Origin: Clostridium sp. AM30-24
Lineage (GTDB): Bacteria; Bacillota; Clostridia; Lachnospirales; Lachnospiraceae
Reading direction: 5' to 3'
NCBI RefSeq assembly: GCF_003480435.1
Contig: NZ_QUJB01000012.1
Coordinates: 1-64,000 of the forward strand
Length of the DNA stretch: 64,000 nucleotides
The translations under genes were made by a program, and so were the position numbers. The notes under the pieces were generated by a model, which saw nothing but the letters and a program-made list of their open reading frames with translations, did no database searches and was not told the DNA's origin. The stretch's first letter is position 1, and every line of letters starts with the position of its first letter. This document shows, in pieces, positions 16,606 through 25,280 of the stretch.

Positions 16606-17391
16606 TCAAGTTTTAACAAGTAATGTCGGATATCCCAGCTTTCGAAGCTCCTGCTCCTGCCGCACAGCGTTTTCCATGTTCCGGAATGCCCCTGCGCGGA
16701 CATAGTAAAATCCATCCTTGAAAGTCATGAACGCAGGAAATCCCTGAGCTTTCAGCCGTTCCACCTCCCGTTCCGCGTTGGTCCGCACCCGGTAGATCCC
16801 TGTCTGCACCATATAGAATCCCGGCTCCTCCACATCTGACATCTGCTTTTCCTGCTCCGCAAATGTCCGCACAATTCCATCCGCGATCGCATCTGCGGTC
16901 TGCCTCATATTTGCATCGAAGAAATCATTGTCGTTCTCATTATCGAGGAATCCAACCTCCACGAGAACCGCCGGAAGCGCTGTGTCCCTGAGGACCACGA
17001 GATTCGGCCGCTCGCTGATCCCCAGGTCTTTCCAGCCTGTCTTTGCAAGTTCCTTATTGATATTCTTTGCGAACGTCTCCGCATCGCCACCCCTCCCGAA
17101 GATCAGGCTCATCGTTCCGGAACCCGTTCCCGGCACCGGCATGGCATTCCGGTGGATGGATAAAAACAAATCTGCCGCAGATCGGTTCCCGATCTCCGCC
17201 TTCTCATATGGGCTGTTGTATACATCGCCAATCCTCGTGTACTCCACCCGGATTCCGCGCTGCTCCAGGGCATTTCCGATATCGTAGGACAACGCCAGAG
17301 TGTCGTCCTTCTCCCGTCTGTTCCCATATATCGCCCCCGGATCACTTCCGCCATGTCCCGGATCAATAATGACACTGTTCTGCTTTGCCAA
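16606..17391 (-). CDS. N-acetylmuramoyl-L-alanine amidase with C-terminal SPOR domain
   Basis: A 261-residue peptidoglycan amidase (Amidase_3). The zinc and catalytic residues appear in order: His in IIDPGHGGSDPGA, Glu in REKDDTLAL, His in LSIHRNAM and the catalytic Glu in LVEVGFLDN. A SPOR domain (about 185-261, MVQTGIYRVRTNAEREVERL and YVRAGAFRNMENA) should bind denuded glycan strands. There is no signal peptide, which is odd for a wall enzyme. It may be exported by another route or act on the spore or mother-cell wall at lysis, like sporulation amidases. It is divergent from the AEC transporter. Confidence 0.9.
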   Translation of the reverse strand: MAKQNSVIIDPGHGGSDPGAIYGNRREKDDTLALSYDIGNALEQRGIRVEYTRIGDVYNSPYEKAEIGNRSAADLFLSIHRNAMPVPGTGSGTMSLIFGRGGDAETFAKNINKELAKTGWKDLGISERPNLVVLRDTALPAVLVEVGFLDNENDNDFFDANMRQTADAIADGIVRTFAEQEKQMSDVEEPGFYMVQTGIYRVRTNAEREVERLKAQGFPAFMTFKDGFYYVRAGAFRNMENAVRQEQELRKLGYPTLLVKT

Positions 17392-17503
17392 AATTATTCT
17401 CCCTTTTTCATGGATTTATGATATCATATTCATAAATTACCAGACCTGCGCCATCCATGTCTTAAAACTTTTTCTGGCAATCTCATGAAAGGATCTCATT
17501 ACT

Positions 17504-18412
17504 ATGCTAATCGTATTCAACCAGATGATAAGTCTCTTTCTCTTAATGCTCACCGGCTATCTCGCCAATCGCTTCGGCGTGATCGATAAGACCTTTGAGT
17601 CGAAGGTCTCCCGTTTTATCGTCAATATCTCCCTGCCCGCAACGATCTTAAACGCGGTTACCGGGTCAGACATGGCCCATGATCAGGAGATGCTGCCGAT
17701 CTTTATTGCAGCGGCCTCCATCTTCTTAGTGGCCCATGTGGTCTGCCACTTTATCCAGAAGATCATCTGCTGGAATCCGACCTATGAGCTGATGCTAAAC
17801 TACAGCAATCTTGGCTTCATGGGGATCCCGATCATCTCTACGATCTACGGCGGAGAGTATGTGCTGCATGTTTCGATCTTCATGATGACGTTTAATCTAA
17901 GTCTGTTCAGTTATGGGGTATATCTATTATCGCGGGATGACGCAAAAAACAGACATTTCAGCGTCAAAAAGCTTCTCTCCCCCGGAATCCTGTCCGCATT
18001 CCTTGCGATCGGCATTTATCTTTTAGATATCCATCTCCCGCAGCATGCAGTCAGCCTGTTTTCCACTGTGGGCGCCACAACAACGCCGTTGGCGATGATC
18101 GTCATCGGCTCCACCCTGGCCGGGGTCAGATTTTCCACTGTATTTACTGACCGGGAGCTGTACCTTTTCTCCTTCCTGAAGCTTCTTGTTCTCCCGGTGA
18201 TCACCTTCCTCGTCCTGAGATTCTTTATCAGGGACCGCACACTTTTAGAGATCTCTACGATCCTCGCCGGCTGCCCGATCGCCGGGAACGTGTCCATGCT
18301 CTGTATGGAATATAACCGGGATGTGACTCTCGTGTCGAGGGGGATCTGCATCTCCACACTGTTGTCCATGATCTCGATTCCGATCGTGGCGGCATTGGTC
18401 GCGGTTTTATAA
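17504..18412 (+). CDS. AEC-family (auxin efflux carrier-like) transporter
   Basis: A 302-residue membrane protein with about ten hydrophobic segments in the usual two-fold arrangement. Family features include LLMLTGYLANRFGVID near the N-terminus, ISLPATILNAV, NYSNLGFMGIPIISTIYGGE and the C-terminal PIAGNVSMLCMEYNRD. Members move organic acids such as malate or other small anions. The substrate here is unknown. AAAGGA lies about 9 nt before the ATG. It appears monocistronic and ends at a bidirectional terminator facing the Lrp-type regulator. Confidence 0.9.
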   Translation: MLIVFNQMISLFLLMLTGYLANRFGVIDKTFESKVSRFIVNISLPATILNAVTGSDMAHDQEMLPIFIAAASIFLVAHVVCHFIQKIICWNPTYELMLNYSNLGFMGIPIISTIYGGEYVLHVSIFMMTFNLSLFSYGVYLLSRDDAKNRHFSVKKLLSPGILSAFLAIGIYLLDIHLPQHAVSLFSTVGATTTPLAMIVIGSTLAGVRFSTVFTDRELYLFSFLKLLVLPVITFLVLRFFIRDRTLLEISTILAGCPIAGNVSMLCMEYNRDVTLVSRGICISTLLSMISIPIVAALVAVL

Positions 18413-18420
18413 GAAGACTA

Positions 18421-18475
18421 AAAAGGACATCTGAACCAGAAATACCCATCGTATCTCTCGTTCAGATGTCCTTTT
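18421..18475. terminator. Bidirectional terminator between AEC transporter and Lrp-type gene
   Basis: AAAAGGACATCTGAAC pairs with GTTCAGATGTCCTTTT around a 23-nt loop. The A and T tails suit both converging genes. Confidence 0.93.
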
Positions 18476-18493
18476 CATGTTTCGTATGTATTC

Positions 18494-18931
18494 CTAGTCC
18501 TGTACCTGCACGCCTCTCGGACCTACGTGGGTGGCGAATACCACCTGCGTGCTGGTCTTTCCGAATTTCTGGAGCTGACCAAGGAAGCTGTCAAGCTGCA
18601 TCGTACTTGCAAAAGCAACTTTCATGATCACAGAAAATTCTCCCGTCACGCTGCTGCATTCCAGAATATTTGGAATCTCTTCCGCATAGTGATAGAATTT
18701 CTGCTTGTCCTCCGGAAGCACATTGAGATTGATGAACGCAAGGATATGGTATCCGAGCTTCATCGGATCGATCTGTGCCTGATAGGATGTGATGATTCCA
18801 TCTTTCTCCAGTTTTTCAATTCTGGCTGATACCGCCGGGGAAGAAAGAAATGTCTTCTCCGCGATCATTTTTAAGGATGCTCTCGCATTATGCTGCAGGA
18901 TCTGCAGAATCTCTCTGTCAATATGATCCAT
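18494..18931 (-). CDS. Lrp/AsnC-family transcriptional regulator
   Basis: A 145-residue regulator. The N-terminal helix-turn-helix (DREILQILQHNARASLKMIA, FLSSPAVSARIEKLEKDG) is followed by an alpha/beta RAM/AsnC effector domain (GYHILAFINLNVLPEDK, CSSVTGEFSVIMKVAF). Members sense amino acids and act on amino-acid metabolism or transport. I start at the ATG at 18931 because AAGGAGATAATT precedes it; a start further upstream lacks a ribosome binding site. The gene stands alone, about 240 nt downstream of dapF, so its targets are probably elsewhere. Confidence 0.92.
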   Translation of the reverse strand: MDHIDREILQILQHNARASLKMIAEKTFLSSPAVSARIEKLEKDGIITSYQAQIDPMKLGYHILAFINLNVLPEDKQKFYHYAEEIPNILECSSVTGEFSVIMKVAFASTMQLDSFLGQLQKFGKTSTQVVFATHVGPRGVQVQD

Positions 18932-19167
18932 AATTATCTCCTTTGTCCCGGTTTTCAAGTATATTTCTCTGTGTCATATATCCGGAACCTCTTATCCATT
19001 CTATATACAGACAACCGCTCAGCCGCTCTGCATTCCCGTGGCAGACATCAGTAATGTCCAGACAGCCGAACGATTCCTGAGTGCATTTTTTCATCTGTGC
19101 CAGCTGACCGCATGTTCACAGATCCGACACCGCCTGAAATGCACAGATCTGTTCTCAGTCAGACATT

Positions 19168-19962
19168 TTAAATCTCCCCGTGGAACACTTCCACTGCAGG
19201 CCCTGTCATAAATACCGTGTCTTTTTCTCTGTCCCAATGGACCAGAAGATCTCCGCCAAGAAGCGTCACTCGGACTTCATCGTCGGTAAGACCGTTTAAG
19301 ACACAGGCAACTGCCGTCGCGCAGGCACCTGTTCCGCAGGCGAGCGTCTCGCCGGAGCCGCGCTCCCAGACACGCATATTTACATGTCCGCGGTCAACCA
19401 CCTCCACGAATTCCGTGTTGGTACGATCCGGGAATTTCTCATGGATCTCAAAGGAAGGACCGATCTTTTCGATCTCCATATCCTTGATTCCATCCATAAA
19501 CACCACCGCATGGGGATTTCCCATGGACACGCCGGTAAAGCGGTATTCTTTTCCGTCCACCGTGATCGGCTCCCCGATCTCAGATGTCTGCACCGGGCGG
19601 CCCATATCCACCGTAACAAGCTCCACCTTTCCGTCCTTCACTTTCATGGAAAGATGCTTGATCCCGGACGCTGTCTCTACATCGATCTCCGGCTTATCTA
19701 CGATTCCGTGATCGTAAGCATATTTCCCGACACAGCGGATCCCATTTCCGCACATTGTTCCGCGGGATCCATCCAGATTATACATATCCATCTGGCAGTC
19801 GGCAGCCTTCGACGGCTTGATTAAGATCAGCCCGTCCGATCCGATTCCAAAATGGCGGTCGCTGACCAGTTTTGCCGTTTCGCAGGGATCCGCTACCGTC
19901 TCTTCAAAACAATTTACATAAACATAATCATTTCCGATGCCCTGCATCTTCGTGAATTTCAT
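19168..19962 (-). CDS. dapF: Diaminopimelate epimerase
   Basis: A 264-residue enzyme that converts LL- to meso-diaminopimelate for lysine and peptidoglycan synthesis. The two catalytic cysteines are visible: one in RGTMCGNGIRCVGKYAYDHG and one in GSGETLACGTGACATAVA. The N-terminal KFTKMQGIGNDYVYVNC is typical. The ATG at 19962 overlaps the stop of the ArsR gene (ATGA), which argues for coupling. A longer reading upstream only re-reads the ArsR gene in another frame. No other lysine gene is nearby. Confidence 0.96.
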   Translation of the reverse strand: MKFTKMQGIGNDYVYVNCFEETVADPCETAKLVSDRHFGIGSDGLILIKPSKAADCQMDMYNLDGSRGTMCGNGIRCVGKYAYDHGIVDKPEIDVETASGIKHLSMKVKDGKVELVTVDMGRPVQTSEIGEPITVDGKEYRFTGVSMGNPHAVVFMDGIKDMEIEKIGPSFEIHEKFPDRTNTEFVEVVDRGHVNMRVWERGSGETLACGTGACATAVACVLNGLTDDEVRVTLLGGDLLVHWDREKDTVFMTGPAVEVFHGEI

Positions 19963-20336
19963 ATTTTCTCTCCTATATGCTCCATCCCCTGAGCGAGGAT
20001 CGTCTGGATGTGACCGTCCGCAAGAGAATAGAGAACGCTCTTTCCCTCCCTGCGGAACTTGACAAGGCGCATCTGCTTCAGGATCCGAAGCTGGTGGGAG
20101 ATCGCAGACTGTCCCATTCCGAGAAGACTTGCAATATCGCACACGCATAGCTCCGACTGGCTCAGTGCATACAGAATACGGATTCTTGTGGAATCACCGA
20201 AAACCCGGAAGAATTCTGCAAGGTTCTGGAGCTCCTCGCCTTCCGGCATCACGTCCATCACCCGTTTTACTACCTTGTCGTGAACATGAATAAACTCACA
20301 GTGCGGGGCGATCTTTTCGTCCTCTCTGATACCCAT
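19959..20336 (-). CDS. ArsR/SmtB-family metal-sensing repressor
   Basis: A 125-residue winged-helix regulator. It has the ELCVCDIASLLGMGQSAISH segment typical of SmtB/CadC relatives, with two cysteines in the alpha-3 region, then RREGKSVLYSL. The last helix reads DGHIQTILAQGMEHIGE, which fits the alpha-5 zinc-site pattern D-x-H-x10-H-x2-E exactly. The N-terminus is His- and Cys-containing (PHCEFIHVHD). Zinc or a similar divalent metal is the likely signal. It lies 38 nt after pfkA and overlaps dapF by 4 nt, so it may be transcribed with both. No SmtB-type inverted repeat is evident in the short upstream gap. Confidence 0.88.
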   Translation of the reverse strand: MGIREDEKIAPHCEFIHVHDKVVKRVMDVMPEGEELQNLAEFFRVFGDSTRIRILYALSQSELCVCDIASLLGMGQSAISHQLRILKQMRLVKFRREGKSVLYSLADGHIQTILAQGMEHIGEKI

Positions 20337-20374
20337 GTGTTTGCTCCTTTATCTGCTGCCTCCGCAGGCCATAA

Positions 20375-21352
20375 TCAGCGCACAAGAAGTTTGCTGACCT
20401 CGTACTGCTCCTCCGGGATATCTTTCTTCATATTCAGTGCTTCCTGGATATCAAAATCTACGAACTTGCCCTCCTTGTAGGCAACAATACGGTTGCTCTT
20501 TCCTTCCGCAAGAAGTTCTGCTGCCTTCGCACCCATGATGGACGCGTAAACGCGGTCCTTACAGGTCGGTGTTCCGCCTCGCTGGATGTGACCGATGATG
20601 GTGGCACGGGTCTCGATACCGGTTGCCGCCTCGATCCTTCTCGCCATGGAAGTGGAGTGTCCGATCCCCTCAGCGTTGATGATAATGTGATGCTTTTTGC
20701 CGCGCTTTCTGTTCTCAATGATCCGGTTGATCAGATACTGCTCATTGCCGTCGTAGCGCTCCGGAAGGAGAATATCTTCCGCGCCGTTGGCAATACCGCA
20801 CCAGAGAGCGATATATCCGGCATTCCTGCCCATAACCTCGATGATACTGCATCGCTCATGGGAGGTAGAAGTATCACGGACCTTATCGATGGCCTCCATC
20901 GCTGTATTTACAGCAGTATCGAAACCGATCGTATAGTCGGTACAGGCGATATCAAGGTCAATCGTTCCCGGAAGACCGATCGTGTTGATTCCGAGAGCGG
21001 AAAGTTTTCCGGCACCGCGGAAGGAACCGTCTCCTCCGATTACAACGATACCATCGATACCATGTTTCTTACATATCTCAGCGCCGCGCTTCTGGCCTTC
21101 CTCAGTTGTGAACTCTTCACAGCGGGCTGTGTAAAGGATCGTACCGCCGCGGTTGATCGTGTCCGCAACGCTTACGCTGTCCATATCTACGATTTCTTCC
21201 TGAAGGAGTCCGGCGTAGCCACGCATGATTCCCTTTACCTTCAGGCCTTTATTGATAGCGGTTCTTACAACCGCACGGATTGCCGCATTCATTCCAGGGG
21301 CATCTCCGCCGCTGGTCAATACTCCGATCGTTCTGACTTCTTTCTTTGACAT
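20375..21352 (-). CDS. pfkA: ATP-dependent 6-phosphofructokinase
   Basis: A 325-residue glycolytic enzyme that phosphorylates fructose 6-phosphate. Motifs are GVLTSGGDAPGMNAAIRAVV (ATP loop), IGGDGSFRGAGKL, LPGTIDLDIACTDYTIGFDT (catalytic Asp) and EVMGRNAGYIAL. Length matches bacterial PfkA. I start at the ATG at 21352, preceded by GGAGGAACCCCAT; an in-frame ATG five codons upstream falls in the ribosome binding site. The PGTIDLDI segment has Thr-Ile-Asp as in ATP enzymes. It follows dnaE by 55 nt, a neighbour pair commonly kept in Clostridia. Confidence 0.97.
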   Translation of the reverse strand: MSKKEVRTIGVLTSGGDAPGMNAAIRAVVRTAINKGLKVKGIMRGYAGLLQEEIVDMDSVSVADTINRGGTILYTARCEEFTTEEGQKRGAEICKKHGIDGIVVIGGDGSFRGAGKLSALGINTIGLPGTIDLDIACTDYTIGFDTAVNTAMEAIDKVRDTSTSHERCSIIEVMGRNAGYIALWCGIANGAEDILLPERYDGNEQYLINRIIENRKRGKKHHIIINAEGIGHSTSMARRIEAATGIETRATIIGHIQRGGTPTCKDRVYASIMGAKAAELLAEGKSNRIVAYKEGKFVDFDIQEALNMKKDIPEEQYEVSKLLVR

Positions 21353-21407
21353 ATGGGGTTCCTCCATAAAAAAATTCTGTCAATCATTCGCCGTATACGC
21401 CACTATT

Positions 21408-24400
21408 TTAATACACTTTACCTTTCTTTTCAATGACCTTTTGCACAACCTTGACATTTTTTTCACCAAGAATCTTATAAAGACGGCCAAGAAGCTCCGT
21501 TCCCGCAAACACTGCCCAGTTTTCGGAAAGTCTCCGCATTTTCCGCTCTTCCTTTAAATACATGATGACACGGTCTTTTCCATCAGAATCCCGCAGCGCC
21601 GCCATCACATCGTCGATGCAGCTCTCGTAGAATGCCTGATTCTCGAACTGGAGCCAGAGCTCGTTCGGGATATCCGCAAACGGGATCACTTCCTCGCAGA
21701 TCAGTTTTCCCACCGGATCATCGCCGATGGAGGCCCGTCCGCGGAGAAATACCTTATTTTCCTCGGTGAATGCCTGCCGGTTCCTCTCATAGATCTTCGG
21801 GAAGACGAGCACTTCCACCGTGCCCACGAGATCCTCCACGGTGATAAATGCCATGAGCTGGTTCGTCTTTGTAGTCTTTACCTTTTTCGACGTGATCATT
21901 CCACCGATGACCACATTGGAATTGTCCTCCACGACGGTCTTTCCATCCTCGTCCACGATGAAGTCCGAGGTCTTTGCCGTCACATTTTTCTCCCACAGTT
22001 CCCTGTATTCTTCCATCGGATGACCACTTACATAGATTCCAATAGTCTCCTTCTCGAAAGCCAGAAGTGTCTGTTTGTCGTACTCGCCCACGTTCGGCAA
22101 TGTGATCTGAAAATTGTCCTTTTCCTCCTCCGGGGCAATGTCAAAAAAGCTCATCTGGCCCTCCATGACCGTCTTTTTCTCTCTTGATTTGCTCTCTAAA
22201 AGGTCTCCGGAGACGATAAGCTTCTGCTTTCTCGTTCCCGGAAGTGTATCCAGCGCACCGGATTTTATGAAGCTCTCGAGCGTCCTCTTATTGACTTCCT
22301 TGTTGGACATTCTGGACACAAAATCGTCGAGGCTCTTAAAGAGCCCGCCGCGCATCCTCTCTGCGATGATCACATCCACCACCGCTCTTCCCACACTCTT
22401 GATGGCGGAAAGTCCGTATCGGATACCGTTTCCGGATACAGAGAAGCCGCTGTATCCTTCGTTGATATCCGGCGGCAGAATCGGAATCCCCATGTTCCGG
22501 CAAGCGAGAATATACTCGGAGACCTTCGTGGTATTGTCCATGACTGAGGTCATAAGTGCCGCCATGAATTCCTTCGGATAATAATATTTTAAGAATGCAG
22601 TCTGGTAAGCAACCACCGCGTAGGCCGCCGCATGGGATTTATTGAAGGCATACTTCGCAAAGTCTGTCATATCATCGTAGATCTGGTTTGCCGTCTTCTC
22701 GTCGATCCCGTTGGCGATACAGCCCTTTACGCCCTCCTCCTCATTTCCGTAAACGAAGTTCTGGCGCTCCTTTGCCATGACCGCTGCCTTTTTCTTTGAC
22801 ATGGCACGACGCACAAGGTCACTTCGTCCCAGAGTATATCCGGCGAGGTCCCTGACGATCTGCATGACCTGCTCCTGGTAGACGATACAGCCGTAGGTCG
22901 GCTTTAAGATCGGCTCCAGCTGCGGACAGGTGTAGGTGATGGAGGCCGGGTCATTCTTTCCCTTTAAATATTTCGGTATGAAATCCATCGGACCCGGACG
23001 GTACAGGGAGATTCCGGCTATGATATCCTCCAGTGTGGTCGGCTTCAGTTCCTTCATGAAGGTCTTGAAGCCGCCGCTTTCCAACTGGAACACGCCCTCG
23101 TTCTTTCCCGTTCCGAGAGAATCCATGACCTTTTTGTCATCATAATCAATGTGCTCCAGATCAAGGTCCACACCGTGATCTTTTTTGATCATCTTCACCG
23201 CGTCCTGAATCACGGTGAGGGTCCGGAGTCCCAAAAAGTCCATCTTTAACAGCCCAAGCTCTTCCAGAGTCGTCATCGTAAACTGGGTCACGATGGTGCC
23301 GTCGGCTCCCCTTGACAGCGGGACATACTCGTCGATGGAAGTTCTTGAGATCACGACACCGGCCGCATGCATGGAGGTGTGGCGCGGGAGTCCTTCCAGA
23401 CGCTTTGACATATCTATGAGCTTCTTAACCTGCTCATCGGAGTCATATAACGCCTTTAATTCCGGATTTTTCTTCAGCGCCAGATCCAGCGTGATGTTTA
23501 ATTCTGCCGGGACCATCTTTGATACCTGATCGCAGAGGCTGTAGGGCAGGTCCATGACACGTCCCACATCCCGGATCACGCCGCGGGCCGCCAACGTACC
23601 GAAGGTAACAATCTGCGCCACCTGATCTTTTCCGTATTTTTCTACGACGTAGTCGATAACCTCCTGACGGCGCTCATAGCAGAAATCCACGTCGATATCG
23701 GGCATGGATACTCGTTCCGGATTTAAGAAACGCTCAAACAGAAGCTGATACCGGATCGGGTCGATGTCCGTGATCTTCAAACAATATGCCACGATACTTC
23801 CCGCTGCGGAACCCCGTCCAGGGCCCACCGCGATCCCGTGGGATTTCGCAAAGTTGATGAAATCCCATACGATCAGGAAGTAATCTACATACCCCATGCT
23901 CTTAATGGTTCCAAGCTCATAATCCAGACGTGCACGAAGCGTTCCGTCATCATCCGGGTAGCGCATCGCGAACCCTTCGCTGCAGAGATGATTCAAATAT
24001 CCCCAGGAATCGTACCCGGCGGGCACATCAAATCTCGGGAGCTTTGTGACTCCGAATTCGATCTCCACGTTGCAGCGCTCCGCGATCCTGTGGGTATTCT
24101 CGATAGCCTCCGGAGCATAGGGAAAGAGTCTGCGCATCTCCTCCTCGGACTTTACATAGTACTGTCCGCCCTCATAGCGCATCCGGTTTTCATCGGAGAC
24201 CTTCTTTCCCGTCTGGATACAGAGCAGGATGTCATGAGCCTCCCAGTCCTCGGCATTGATATAATGGCAGTCGTTTGTCGCCACGAGCGGAATGTTCAAT
24301 TCTTTTGAGAGGCGCATGATCCCCTGATTTACCTGACGCTGCATCGGGATCCCATGATCCTGAAGCTCAAGGAAATAGTTGCCCTCGCCGAAGATCTCCA

Positions 24401-24887
24401 GATGGCGCTTTGCCGCCGCCTTCGCGTCCTCATAGAGTCCTTTTTCCAGATATCTCGGGACTTCACCGGCAAGGCAGGCGCTGAGGGCGATGATTCCCTC
24501 GTGGTACTCCCGCATGACCTCCTCGTCGATCCTCGGTTTATAATAGAAGCCGTCCACAAAGCCTTTGGAGACGATCTTCATCAGGTTCTGATATCCGGTA
24601 TTGTTTTCCGCGAGGAGAACCAGATGGTAATACCGGTCCTCACCGTGAACCGTCTCGCGGTCAAACCTTGATCCGGGTGAGACATACACCTCGCAGCCGA
24701 TAATCGGTTTGATCCCCTCCGCGCGGGCTGCACGATAAAAATCGATCACGCCATACATGACACCGTGATCGGTGATCGCCATGCTGTCCATTCCCAGCGC
24801 CTTCGCCCGCGCCGCCAGTTCTGCGATTTTACTGGATCCGTCCAACAGACTGTATTCTGTATGGACATGCAAGTGTGTAAATGCCAT
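21408..24887 (-). CDS. dnaE: DNA polymerase III alpha subunit (DnaE type)
   Basis: A 1159-residue replicative polymerase subunit. The N-terminal PHP domain starts FTHLHVHTEYSLLDG. The catalytic palm has GPGRGSAAGSIVAYCLKITD and VSMPDIDVDFCYERRQEVID (catalytic aspartates). RPGPMDFIPKYLKGK and FNKSHAAAYAVVAYQTAFLK follow. The C-terminal part holds the OB fold (VVIGGMITSKKVKTTKTNQL) and the tau-interaction region. GGAGGAGACAG precedes the ATG at 24887. It sits between the HPr-like gene and pfkA, on the same strand. Confidence 0.97.
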   Translation of the reverse strand: MAFTHLHVHTEYSLLDGSSKIAELAARAKALGMDSMAITDHGVMYGVIDFYRAARAEGIKPIIGCEVYVSPGSRFDRETVHGEDRYYHLVLLAENNTGYQNLMKIVSKGFVDGFYYKPRIDEEVMREYHEGIIALSACLAGEVPRYLEKGLYEDAKAAAKRHLEIFGEGNYFLELQDHGIPMQRQVNQGIMRLSKELNIPLVATNDCHYINAEDWEAHDILLCIQTGKKVSDENRMRYEGGQYYVKSEEEMRRLFPYAPEAIENTHRIAERCNVEIEFGVTKLPRFDVPAGYDSWGYLNHLCSEGFAMRYPDDDGTLRARLDYELGTIKSMGYVDYFLIVWDFINFAKSHGIAVGPGRGSAAGSIVAYCLKITDIDPIRYQLLFERFLNPERVSMPDIDVDFCYERRQEVIDYVVEKYGKDQVAQIVTFGTLAARGVIRDVGRVMDLPYSLCDQVSKMVPAELNITLDLALKKNPELKALYDSDEQVKKLIDMSKRLEGLPRHTSMHAAGVVISRTSIDEYVPLSRGADGTIVTQFTMTTLEELGLLKMDFLGLRTLTVIQDAVKMIKKDHGVDLDLEHIDYDDKKVMDSLGTGKNEGVFQLESGGFKTFMKELKPTTLEDIIAGISLYRPGPMDFIPKYLKGKNDPASITYTCPQLEPILKPTYGCIVYQEQVMQIVRDLAGYTLGRSDLVRRAMSKKKAAVMAKERQNFVYGNEEEGVKGCIANGIDEKTANQIYDDMTDFAKYAFNKSHAAAYAVVAYQTAFLKYYYPKEFMAALMTSVMDNTTKVSEYILACRNMGIPILPPDINEGYSGFSVSGNGIRYGLSAIKSVGRAVVDVIIAERMRGGLFKSLDDFVSRMSNKEVNKRTLESFIKSGALDTLPGTRKQKLIVSGDLLESKSREKKTVMEGQMSFFDIAPEEEKDNFQITLPNVGEYDKQTLLAFEKETIGIYVSGHPMEEYRELWEKNVTAKTSDFIVDEDGKTVVEDNSNVVIGGMITSKKVKTTKTNQLMAFITVEDLVGTVEVLVFPKIYERNRQAFTEENKVFLRGRASIGDDPVGKLICEEVIPFADIPNELWLQFENQAFYESCIDDVMAALRDSDGKDRVIMYLKEERKMRRLSENWAVFAGTELLGRLYKILGEKNVKVVQKVIEKKGKVY

Positions 24888-24916
24888 CTGTCTCCTCCAT
24901 ATTTTATCCTCAGTCA

Positions 24917-24950
24917 CAAAAGGACTGTCACCCCGAAAGGCGGCAGTCCC
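24917..24950 (-). terminator. Stem-loop between the Crh-like gene and dnaE
   Basis: GGACTG and CAGTCC bracket a 16-nt G+C-rich inner region that can pair further. TTTTG follows on the minus strand. It may attenuate read-through from the whiA cluster into dnaE. Confidence 0.45.
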
Positions 24951-24978
24951 GTAATGTCACTATATACAGACATGCTTC

Positions 24979-25233
24979 TTAGTTGTTGCTTAAATATTTC
25001 TCAATATCGTTTACTGCTTTTTCTTCGTCCACTCCGTCCGCTGTCACAACCACCTGCTCGCCGACCGGAAGATCAAGTGTCATCATGCCCATAATGCTTT
25101 TGGCATTGATCTTTTTGTTGTCACTCTGGACATAGATCGTGCTCTCGTAGCTGCTTGCAAGCTGCACTAACATCGCAATCGGCCGAGCCTCCAGACCAGA
25201 AGCAAGTTCGATAGTCACCGTACGTTTTGTCAT
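24979..25233 (-). CDS. crh: HPr-family protein lacking the phosphorylatable His15 (Crh-like)
   Basis: An 84-residue HPr-fold protein. The usual GxHARP active-site loop reads SGLEARPIAML, so the PTS histidine at position 15 is Glu (codon GAG). Ser46 is kept in INAKSIMGMM, the target of HPr kinase. It therefore should not carry phosphate in sugar transport but can be phosphorylated on Ser46, as for Bacillus Crh, where position 15 is Gln. Gene order supports this: it follows whiA directly, as crh does in Bacillus. The ATG at 25233 follows GAGGAGGATTATT. hprK lies in the same cluster. By family knowledge it would act as a CcpA co-regulator. Confidence 0.85.
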   Translation of the reverse strand: MTKRTVTIELASGLEARPIAMLVQLASSYESTIYVQSDNKKINAKSIMGMMTLDLPVGEQVVVTADGVDEEKAVNDIEKYLSNN

Positions 25234-25280
25234 AATAATCCTCCTCAATTGCGCAAAGAATGGCGCTCACTAGTCTCCAT

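Noticed and set aside
18932..19167. Possible short gene or RNA between dapF and the Lrp-type gene
   Set aside because: The 236-nt gap contains only scattered short repeats such as CACAGATC and no coding pattern or strong hairpin.
20588..21349. 253-codon plus-strand reading opposite pfkA
   Set aside because: A codon-bias shadow of a certain pfkA gene; no ribosome binding site or family match.
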